Part shown: positions 7,903-14,524 of the stretch, in pieces
Layout: every line of letters starts with the position of its first letter
Position numbering within the stretch: the first letter of the stretch is position 1
Assembly (NCBI RefSeq): GCF_001613205.1
Contig: NZ_BDBX01000062.1
Location: forward strand, 1-41,656
Source: Nocardia sienata NBRC 100364
Lineage (GTDB): Bacteria; Actinomycetota; Actinomycetes; Mycobacteriales; Mycobacteriaceae
DNA length: 41,656 bases
Reading direction: 5' to 3'
Notes under the pieces: model-generated
The model's input: only the letters and a program-made list of their open reading frames with translations
Database searches by the model: none
Told to the model about the DNA's origin: nothing
Translations under genes and position numbers: made by a program

Positions 7903-9159
7903 TCAGCCTGCCAGGGCGACCGAGCGGCGGCGGAGCCGGCGGCGGCCTTCGGCGATCGCCGTACGCAGGCCCCGGCGCTTTCCGGTGACCGGATCGAACG
8001 TGGAAACCGCCTGGCCGTTGAATTTCCGCTCCGAGGCCGTTTCGGGGGCGTCGTCGGCGGTGTGGCGGAGGTACTTGTTGGGCAGCGACAGTTTCAGGAT
8101 GGTGCGCCAAGCCTTGAAGTACTGCACCGGCAGCGAGCCGGTGGTGTACGGCAGATCGTATTTGTCGCACAGCTCGCGCACCCGGACAGCGACCTCGGCG
8201 TAGCGGTTACTGGGCAGATCGGGAAAGAGGTGGTGCTCGATCTGGTGGCTGAGATTGCCGGTCATGAAGTGCATGAGCTTGCCGCCGGAGATATTGGCGC
8301 TGCCCAGCATCTGCCGCAGGTACCACTGGGCCTGGGATTCGTTGTCGATATCGGCCTTGGTGAATTTCTCGGCGCCGTCGGGGAAGTGGCCGCAGAAGAT
8401 GACCGCGTTGGACCAGACATTGCGGATCACGTTCGCCGTGAGATTGGCGGTGAGGGTGTGGAAGAACGAGGGGCCGGTCAGCAGCGGGTAGACGACGTAG
8501 TCCTTCACCGCCTGTTTCTTGACCTTGGCCACGACCTCGTCGACCTTGCGGTCGAATTCCGCCCGCTCCGGGGTTCCCGGCTTGAATTTTCCGGCGGCCA
8601 GCTTCCCGAGTTCGAGGTGCTGGATGGCGACGCCGTACTCGAACAGCGACTGCAGTACCAGGTTGTAGACCGGGTTACCGATATTGAACGGCTTCCAGCG
8701 CTGATCGCGCGTGACCCGGAGCAGCCCGTAGCCGATATCGTCGTCCATTCCCAGGACGTTGGTGTACTTGTGGTGCAGATAGTTGTGGGTGTGTTTCCAG
8801 TGTTTGGACGGGCCCGCGTTATCCCATTCCCAGTGAGTGGAGTGGATCTCCGGATCGTTCATCCAGTCCCACTGACCGTGCATCACATTGTGCCCGATCT
8901 CCATGTTCTCGATGATCTTGGCGGTGCCCAGCAACGCCACACCGGCCAGCCAGGCCGGGGGCAGGAAACTGGCGAACAGAACCGTCCGGCCGCTGATCTC
9001 GAGAGCGCGCTGCAGCCTGATGACATTGCGAATGTATCGGGCATCGCGCTCGCCCCGGGTCGATTCTATGTCCCGGCGAATCGCGTCGAACTCTGCTCCG
9101 AGAGCCTCGACATCCGCCTCGGTGAGATGCGCGTATTCCTTGACATCCGAGATAGCCAT
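7903..9159 (-). CDS. Membrane fatty acyl desaturase, DesA3-like (copy 1)
   Basis: Di-iron integral-membrane desaturase that inserts a cis double bond into acyl-CoA (the M. tuberculosis homolog DesA3/Rv3229c makes oleoyl-CoA from stearoyl-CoA). All three histidine boxes are present in the 418-residue product: GHNVMHGQWDW, HTHNYLHHKYTN and HQIEHHLFP. Hydrophobic segments flank them (VLFASFLPPAWLAGVALLG). The ATG at 9159 has AGGG 8 bases upstream. A second copy lies just upstream on the same strand, followed further upstream by the reductase expected to supply electrons. An operator-like motif at 9169-9196 abuts the start, and a strong terminator follows the stop. Substrate and position of desaturation are inferred from the family. 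Confidence 0.92.
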   Translation of the reverse strand: MAISDVKEYAHLTEADVEALGAEFDAIRRDIESTRGERDARYIRNVIRLQRALEISGRTVLFASFLPPAWLAGVALLGTAKIIENMEIGHNVMHGQWDWMNDPEIHSTHWEWDNAGPSKHWKHTHNYLHHKYTNVLGMDDDIGYGLLRVTRDQRWKPFNIGNPVYNLVLQSLFEYGVAIQHLELGKLAAGKFKPGTPERAEFDRKVDEVVAKVKKQAVKDYVVYPLLTGPSFFHTLTANLTANVIRNVWSNAVIFCGHFPDGAEKFTKADIDNESQAQWYLRQMLGSANISGGKLMHFMTGNLSHQIEHHLFPDLPSNRYAEVAVRVRELCDKYDLPYTTGSLPVQYFKAWRTILKLSLPNKYLRHTADDAPETASERKFNGQAVSTFDPVTGKRRGLRTAIAEGRRRLRRRSVALAG

Positions 9160-9168
9160 GGCGGCTAC

Positions 9169-9196
9169 CCTACCGTAAGTTACGTCACCGTAGGTT
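9169..9196. promoter_or_regulatory. Operator-like motif upstream of desaturase 1
   Basis: An imperfect 26-bp palindrome (9169-9194, outer arms CCTAC / GTAGG) begins 10 bases before the desaturase ATG. Within it, GTTACGTCACCGTAGGTT (9179-9196) matches 16 of 18 bases with GTTACGGCATCGTAGGTT upstream of the reductase gene (12185-12202); both contain TACG-N4-CGTA. This suggests one regulator for both genes, plausibly a TetR-type lipid sensor, though that identity is inference. Confidence 0.55.
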
Positions 9197-9315
9197 TGGG
9201 GATCCGCGTAAGAAATGTGGTGTGCGCCCTATTGCGCGTCCCAAATCCCGATGATAGATCGAGGCGAACGCCGCAATCGTAGGTCACACTCGGGCCTCGG
9301 TGGGGATGATCGCGC

Positions 9316-9346
9316 GCCGTGGCGGCCGTGTTACACCCGCCACGGC
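9316..9346 (-). terminator. Terminator hairpin after desaturase 2
   Basis: Perfect 10-bp stem GCCGTGGCGG (9316-9325) / CCGCCACGGC (9337-9346), 11-base loop, 27 bases beyond the stop of the second desaturase. It suggests that the two desaturase copies can be transcribed separately. Confidence 0.7.
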
Positions 9347-9373
9347 ATTTCTTTCCGGAATCGCAGCCGCCGC

Positions 9374-10747
9374 TCAGGCCGAGTAGGAACGCCGCGATGT
9401 GCGCAGCGCGTGCCGGGCTCGCCGCAGCACATCCTTCTCCTGCCGGGCCTTGGCCCGCAGAGTCCGCTCGGCGCTGCGCAGCATTTCCTTTTCCTGCTCC
9501 GCTTTGGCACGCAACGCGATTTTCGCCTCGTGCAAAGCCCAGCGCAGTCCGCGCCGCTTTCCGGTCGCCGGGTCGACACTCCACGGCCGGTTCTCCGACC
9601 CCGCGTGCAAGGTGACCCCGGCGAACTTGCGTTCCGAGGAGGTTTCCGGCGCATCGTCGGCGGTGCGCCGCAGGAATCGGTCGGGCAGGGCGAGCTTGTG
9701 AATGGTGCGGAAGGCGAGCAGATATTGTTTGCCCAGCGAGCCGGTGGTGTAGGGCAGGTCGTATTTTTCGCAGAGCTCACGCACCCCGACCGCGACCTCG
9801 GGGTAGCGGTTGCTGGGCAGATCCGGGAAGAGATGGTGTTCGATCTGGTAGCTCAGATTCCCGCTCATGAAACCCATGACCGGACCGGCGGAGAAGTTCG
9901 CGCTGCCGAGCATCTGCCGCAGATACCATTCACCGGGTGTTTCGCCCTCGAGCTGTTCCTCGGTGAACTTCTCCGCGCCGTCGGGGAAATGGCCGCAGAA
10001 GATCACCGCGTAGGCCCACAGATTGCGGATCAGGTTCGCTGTGGCGTTCGCCTTCAACGTCGACATGAAGGCGGGCCCGGTGACCGCCGGATAGAGCAGG
10101 AAATCCTTGGCCACCTGCCGGGCGATCTTGCGGCCGAACAGTTTGTTCGGTTCGGAGAAGATCTGAGTACGCGGTGTTCCGGAAAGCTCTTTCTCGATCG
10201 CCCAATCATGCAGAGCTATGCCCCATTCGAACGCCGCGGCCAATACGATATTGGCGATCGGCTGCACCAGGTGTACCGGCCGCCACGGTTCGTCGCGGGT
10301 CATCCGCAAGATGCCGAAGCCGAGATCCTCATCCTTGCCCAGCACATTGGTGTAGGTGTGATGGGAGTAGTTGTGCGCTCGCCGCCATTGCGCCGACGGG
10401 CCGGTCATATCCCATTCCCAGTTCGTGGAATGGATCTCCGGATCGTTCATCCAGTCCCACTGACCGTGGCTGATGTTGTGGCCCAGCTCCATGTTCTCGA
10501 TGATCTTGGCGACCGACAGCATCGCGGTGCCGGCTACCCAGGCCCAGCGGTTGCGGCTACCGAACAGCACGGCCCGGGCTGCCAGTTCCAGCCCGCGCTG
10601 AGCGGCGATGGTGCGCCGGATATAGCGCGCGTCCCGCTCGCCCAGGGATTGCTCCACCGACCGGCGGATCGTGTCGAGCTCTTGCCCCAGCATCTCCACA
10701 TCTTCGGCCGTCAAGTGGGCAAAGGCTCTGATGTCGGTGATGGCCAC
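9374..10747 (-). CDS. Membrane fatty acyl desaturase, DesA3-like (copy 2), with helical C-terminal extension
   Basis: Second di-iron membrane desaturase, a diverged tandem paralog of the gene at 7903-9159. Histidine boxes are GHNISHGQWDW, HNYSHHTYTN and YQIEHHLFP; the third box has Tyr where copy 1 has His before QIEHH. The GTG at 10747 is well supported by AAGGGA with a 5-base spacer; the frame is open upstream to 10999 but without family similarity. The 457-residue protein ends in about 45 extra, highly charged residues containing two similar units (LRAKAEQEKEMLRSAER and LRAKARQEKDVLRRARH), predicted helical or coiled-coil and absent from copy 1. It lies downstream of the reductase on the same strand. 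Confidence 0.9.
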   Translation of the reverse strand: MAITDIRAFAHLTAEDVEMLGQELDTIRRSVEQSLGERDARYIRRTIAAQRGLELAARAVLFGSRNRWAWVAGTAMLSVAKIIENMELGHNISHGQWDWMNDPEIHSTNWEWDMTGPSAQWRRAHNYSHHTYTNVLGKDEDLGFGILRMTRDEPWRPVHLVQPIANIVLAAAFEWGIALHDWAIEKELSGTPRTQIFSEPNKLFGRKIARQVAKDFLLYPAVTGPAFMSTLKANATANLIRNLWAYAVIFCGHFPDGAEKFTEEQLEGETPGEWYLRQMLGSANFSAGPVMGFMSGNLSYQIEHHLFPDLPSNRYPEVAVGVRELCEKYDLPYTTGSLGKQYLLAFRTIHKLALPDRFLRRTADDAPETSSERKFAGVTLHAGSENRPWSVDPATGKRRGLRWALHEAKIALRAKAEQEKEMLRSAERTLRAKARQEKDVLRRARHALRTSRRSYSA

Positions 10748-10926
10748 CGGCGTCCCTTCTGTAAGCGCTGTCTGCGAAGACGAGATCGGAACAGGCGTAC
10801 CTCCGCCATCGCTCCGGCCGTGCTTTCTTATGCGGACACTCCGTCCACAAGGCCGGTCCGTGCCGGACCGGGAGCGGAAACCGGAAGAGGGTTTCGGAAA
10901 TCTTCCCGCGTCGGGAAGCAACCTGT

Positions 10927-10968
10927 GTTCACCCGAGAATACCGCCAGGTGCCGATCTCCGGGTGAAC
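10927..10968 (-). terminator. Terminator-like hairpin after the reductase gene
   Basis: Inverted repeat GTTCACCCG (10927-10935) / CGGGTGAAC (10960-10968), extended inward by GAGA/TCTC with one bulge, starting 8 bases after the reductase stop. A second small hairpin, CCGGTCCG/CGGACCGG (10853-10871), lies in the same 229-bp gap, which also holds the 5' region of desaturase 2. Confidence 0.55.
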
Positions 10969-10976
10969 GTGTCCGG

Positions 10977-12131
10977 TTACACCTCCAGTGTGCAGTCACC
11001 CGCCGCGGCGGAGATACACGTCTGTACCTTCTCGCCCTCGAACCGCTCGGTCCCGTTGCGCAGATCGCGGGCGTGTCCCGAGCTCAGAGTGACCACACAG
11101 GTCTGGCAGATACCCATGCGGCAGCCGAACGGCAGCTGAACACCGGCGGATTCCCCGGCTTCCAGCAGGGTGGTGGCGCCGTCCACGGTGACCGTGCGAC
11201 CGGTCTTGCCGAAGGTGACGGTGCCGCCCTCGGTGGTCGCGGACCGCTCCACCTCGAACCGTTCCACGTGCAGTGCCGATTCGAGACCGGCTTCCTGCCA
11301 GTGCTTCTCGACCTCGTCGAGCATGCCCAGCGGGCCGCACGCCCAGGCCTGGCGCTCTCGCCAATCGGGATAGAGCTCGTCCAGGGCGGAGGTGGCGAAC
11401 TTGCCCTTCTCACCGGTGAGGTGGATATGGGAGACGAACCCGGGATGCCGCGCGTGCAGGGCGTCGAGTTCGGCGGCGAACATCACGTCCTCGGCGGTCC
11501 GCGCCGAGTGGATGTGCACGACATCGGTCACCGCGTCGCGGCGGTCCAGGGCGCGCAGCATCGACATGACGGGGGTGATCCCGGACCCGGCGGTCAAGAA
11601 CAGCACCTTCGGCGGCGGCGGGGACGGCAGCACGAACGCGCCCTGTGGGGCGGCCAGCCGTACGATCGTCCCGGGCGACACCCCGTTGACCAAATGGCTG
11701 GAGAGGAAACCCTCCGGCATCGCCTTCACCGCGATGGCGATGACCTTCTTGCCGTAGCGGGGGTCGTCCCAGTCGGGCGGGCTGGTGAGCGAATAGGACC
11801 GCCAGTGCCAGCGCCCTTCCACCAGGATCCCGATACCGATGTACTGCCCGGGTTCGTAGCGGAAATCGAAGCCCCAACCGGGTTTGATCACCAGAGTCGC
11901 CGAATCGGCGGTTTCCTTGCGGACGTCGACGACCCGGCCGCGCAGTTCCCGCGCCGACCACAACGGGTTGGCCAGATGTAGATAGTCGTCGGGCAGCAGG
12001 GGCGTGGTGACCCGCGCCACCGCTCCTCGCAGCAGATTCAGTTTGCCGCCGCGTTCGGCGATACCGGCCGCCGGTGCCTCCAGCCAGTTCTTGACACCGC
12101 GCACCGTCATCGCGTTCGGTTTCCTGCCCAT
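10977..12131 (-). CDS. NAD(P)H:ferredoxin-type oxidoreductase, Rv3230c family (desaturase electron donor)
   Basis: Single-chain reductase that passes electrons from NADPH through FAD to a [2Fe-2S] centre; in M. tuberculosis Rv3230c drives the DesA3 desaturase. The 384-residue product has an FAD-binding domain (YEPGQYIGIGI, HWRSYSLTS), an NAD(P)-binding domain (VLFLTAGSGITPVMSML, ACGPLGML) and a C-terminal plant-type ferredoxin domain with the cluster motif CRMGICQTC plus a distal Cys (VQTCISAAAGD). ATG at 12131; an in-frame ATG seven codons later is an alternative. Its location upstream of both desaturases and the shared motif at 12185-12202 support the role. Confidence 0.92.
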   Translation of the reverse strand: MGRKPNAMTVRGVKNWLEAPAAGIAERGGKLNLLRGAVARVTTPLLPDDYLHLANPLWSARELRGRVVDVRKETADSATLVIKPGWGFDFRYEPGQYIGIGILVEGRWHWRSYSLTSPPDWDDPRYGKKVIAIAVKAMPEGFLSSHLVNGVSPGTIVRLAAPQGAFVLPSPPPPKVLFLTAGSGITPVMSMLRALDRRDAVTDVVHIHSARTAEDVMFAAELDALHARHPGFVSHIHLTGEKGKFATSALDELYPDWRERQAWACGPLGMLDEVEKHWQEAGLESALHVERFEVERSATTEGGTVTFGKTGRTVTVDGATTLLEAGESAGVQLPFGCRMGICQTCVVTLSSGHARDLRNGTERFEGEKVQTCISAAAGDCTLEV

Positions 12132-12184
12132 TTGCGCTGTTCGTCTCCTGTGTTCTCCGCGCCCGGGGCGCGCCGTGGCACCAG

Positions 12185-12202
12185 GTTACGGCATCGTAGG
12201 TT
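12185..12202. promoter_or_regulatory. Operator-like motif upstream of the reductase gene
   Basis: GTTACGGCATCGTAGGTT, 53 bases upstream of the reductase ATG, differs at only two positions from the motif next to the first desaturase start (9179-9196). The core TACG-N4-CGTA is a perfect inverted repeat in both. No equivalent is visible upstream of desaturase 2. Confidence 0.5.
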
Positions 12203-12236
12203 GTCGCGGGGGCCCAGGTGAACGGCACCGGCGGAC

Positions 12237-12257
12237 CCGGTTGCGGCTCACAACCGG
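12237..12257 (-). terminator. Short terminator-like hairpin after the DUF6912-like gene
   Basis: Seven-bp inverted repeat CCGGTTG (12237-12243) / CAACCGG (12251-12257), 7-base loop, 36 bases past the stop of the gene at 12294. Confidence 0.4.
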
Positions 12258-12293
12258 CGGCCGCGGCGGCGGTCTCCGGTCACAAGCGCGGGC

Positions 12294-12797
12294 TCAGAGC
12301 AGTTCGACGAGAAACGGCAGTTCCTGAGTGGCGTACCAGGCCAGCTGATGGTCCTCGGCGTCGCCGAGAACGAACTCGGCGTCCTCGTCGCCGAGGTCGG
12401 CGGCATCGACGGCCTCGACCGCCTCGGCCACCGCCGGTTCGGCTTCGGCGAGGTCCAGATGAACCGAGGCGATCCGCTCGTACTCGATCGGTCCGTCCAG
12501 TTTGACCACTGCGTCGTCCAGGTCCGGGCGCAGCGTCGCGCCCTCGACATCCACCGCGATCACCGCGCGGCGGTACATCGGGGTGGTGGAACCGTGTACC
12601 TCCTCGGCCAGCAGTCGCAGTGCCGCGCGCGCGGCCTCGGCCATGGCGACCTCGGCCAGTTCTTCGTCGTCGCCCGAGGCGTAGGCCTCGCGGAGCGCGG
12701 GTGTGAGCGCGAAAGCCGTCCCGCCGACCGCGTGCAGCACGCGTTTGTCCACGAGTTCGCGCAGCATCGGCACGGTGGCCGGCACGTACACGCGCAT
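12294..12797 (-). CDS. Conserved hypothetical protein, DUF6912 / Rv3231c-like
   Basis: Small acidic protein of 167 residues that begins MRVYVPATVPMLRELVD and contains an Ala/Glu-rich middle (AEVAMAEAARAALRLLAEE) and DGPIEYERIASVHLDL. It resembles the actinobacterial family of M. tuberculosis Rv3231c, which likewise neighbours the desaturase reductase and acyltransferase genes. Function unknown; no catalytic motif, membrane segment or signal peptide is visible. I chose the ATG at 12797 because conservation starts there and it lies 10 bases after the stop of the upstream WS/DGAT gene; the frame is open upstream inside that gene. Probably co-transcribed with the acyltransferase. Confidence 0.75.
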   Translation of the reverse strand: MRVYVPATVPMLRELVDKRVLHAVGGTAFALTPALREAYASGDDEELAEVAMAEAARAALRLLAEEVHGSTTPMYRRAVIAVDVEGATLRPDLDDAVVKLDGPIEYERIASVHLDLAEAEPAVAEAVEAVDAADLGDEDAEFVLGDAEDHQLAWYATQELPFLVELL

Positions 12798-12807
12798 GGT
12801 CTTGCGG

Positions 12808-14217
12808 TCAGAGGCAGGCACCGAGTAACTCCTCCATCGATTCGGGCACCGACGCGGCCAGAACCCCGATATCGGCCATCGCCTCGCGGTCGGCATTGAG
12901 TCCGTAGCAGACCCGCCCGTCATAGGACGTGATCCCGATACTCGTCGCCTGGTTGCGCAGCAGTGGCGAAACCGGGTACATCTCCAGCATCCGCGCGCCG
13001 CCGACGAACATCGGCGTCTGCGGGCCCGGTGCGTTGGTGATCACCAGATTGAACGTATGGTCTGCGAACGTACTCGCCGCCCGCACACTCATCGCGTGCA
13101 GGCTGGCCGGAGCGAACCCGGCCAGGTGTACCAGGGTCGAGGCCCGCACGCCGTGCCGGCCACGGGCGTCCTCGGCGGTGGCATGGGCGATATGCGACAG
13201 CCGCATGACCGGGCTGGGCTCGCCGACCGGCAGGTCGATCAGGAACGGGGTGATCCCGCTGGGCAGGGTGCGGCCGGAACCCGGCTCCCCGCTGTAGCCC
13301 GACATCGGCACGACCGCGCGTAGCACGCTCGATTCGGTCAGGCCCTTGTTCCGCGACAGCAGCCAGTTGCGCAGCGCCCCGGTCACCACCGCCAGCACGA
13401 CATCGTTGATCGTGCAGTCGGCCTGCTGGTGCACCCGTTTGTAGTCATCGAGTTCGGTGACCGCGACGGTGAATCTGCGCTGCCGGGAAGTGCGCGTGTT
13501 CAGCGGACTGTCCGGGGTGCCGCTGGCCGCCGAGCGCACCGCCGCCATCGCGCCCTCCACCGTCCGTCCGGCTGTACCGATGAATCCGGCGGTGCCCGCA
13601 CCGACCTCGCGCAACACCTCCACCGCCGAGCGGGGCTGGGCCACCAGATGCCCGAGGGCGCCCAGCAGGAGATCGGTATCGCTGGGCTCGCGGCCGGGCA
13701 TCCACGCGTCGTCGGCTATCTCGCGCGGGGACTCCGCCCCGTCGGCGACGACATGGCCGATCTCCAGCGCGGCGCGCCCGTCGACCAGGGCCGCGTGCGA
13801 TTTCGTGTAGATGGCGCACCGCCCCCCACTCAGCCCCTCGATCAGGTACATCTCCCACAACGGGCGGCCGGGGTCCAGTGGCCGGGACCCCAGCCGGGCG
13901 GTCAGTTCGTAGAGCTGGTCGTCGCTGCCCGGCGAGGGGAGGGCGGAACGGCGCAGGTGGTAGGTGATGTCGAAGTGGCTGTCCTCTACCCATACCGGGC
14001 GCCCCAGCGAGAGCGGGATCTCCCGCACCTTGCGGCGGTAGCGGGGCACCAGCGGCAGGCGTGACTCGACCAGGTCGACCAGCCCCTGGTAGTCGAGGAT
14101 CGGCTCGCCGTCGTCGCCGGTGTTGTCCAGAACGGCCAGTGACCCGATGTGTACCGGGTGGGTGGTCGATTCCAACCGGAAGAAGTCCGCGTCCTGCGGT
14201 GTCAGCTTCGCTATCAC
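12808..14217 (-). CDS. WS/DGAT family acyltransferase with altered active-site motif
   Basis: Member of the wax ester synthase/diacylglycerol acyltransferase family (actinobacterial Tgs proteins), which transfer acyl groups from acyl-CoA to alcohols or diacylglycerol. Family features: LTPQDADFFRLES start, PLWEMYLIEGL, TINDVVLAVVTGALRNWLL, and NLVITNAPGPQTPMFVGGARM. The motif HHxxxDG reads H141-A-A-L-V-D-G, so the second, catalytic histidine is Ala142 (codon GCG, 13792-13794). I chose GTG at 14217 (VIAKLTPQD), with AAGGGG upstream and a 469-residue product of family length; an ATG at 14289 would add 24 unrelated residues. Lack of the base histidine predicts loss or change of activity, so it may be a non-acyltransferase paralog. 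Confidence 0.85.
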   Translation of the reverse strand: MIAKLTPQDADFFRLESTTHPVHIGSLAVLDNTGDDGEPILDYQGLVDLVESRLPLVPRYRRKVREIPLSLGRPVWVEDSHFDITYHLRRSALPSPGSDDQLYELTARLGSRPLDPGRPLWEMYLIEGLSGGRCAIYTKSHAALVDGRAALEIGHVVADGAESPREIADDAWMPGREPSDTDLLLGALGHLVAQPRSAVEVLREVGAGTAGFIGTAGRTVEGAMAAVRSAASGTPDSPLNTRTSRQRRFTVAVTELDDYKRVHQQADCTINDVVLAVVTGALRNWLLSRNKGLTESSVLRAVVPMSGYSGEPGSGRTLPSGITPFLIDLPVGEPSPVMRLSHIAHATAEDARGRHGVRASTLVHLAGFAPASLHAMSVRAASTFADHTFNLVITNAPGPQTPMFVGGARMLEMYPVSPLLRNQATSIGITSYDGRVCYGLNADREAMADIGVLAASVPESMEELLGACL

Positions 14218-14524
14218 CCTGGTGTCTGCCCCTTCGGCGTCCGGAACCCGGTCTCCATTGTGACCAGGTAGTACGCGTTCCCGCATCATTGTGTGTGATA
14301 TTCCGATAAGTAATTCGAAGGCTTGCGGGAGGGCTTGCGGTGATATATCCGCGCGGGCCCCGCCCGCCTGCCGAATGTCGGACGAGGCACACTGGCCGGG
14401 TACGCTGCGGCGCCTACCATGGGAGCCGCATTACCATGAAGCAAGCTGCGGCTACGTGGCCCGTCGTCGGGCCGCGCGTCGCCGACATCGGAGCCGAAAC
14501 CGACCCAGAGGACTGACGAGACTC
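14218..14524. other. Divergent promoter region between the WS/DGAT gene and secA1
   Basis: About 307 bp with no gene. An AT-richer patch lies near 14285-14350 and includes a direct repeat of GGCTTGCGG. A 6-bp hairpin (GGCCCG/CGGGCC, near 14459-14474) sits in the secA1 leader. I could not assign -35/-10 elements with confidence. Confidence 0.35.

Noticed and set aside
1626..11981. Long antisense open frames (for example 1626-3410 minus, 7771-9282 plus, 9215-10966 plus, 10671-11981 plus)
   Set aside because: They lie opposite well-identified genes and arise from GC-rich third codon positions; their translations show no family motifs.
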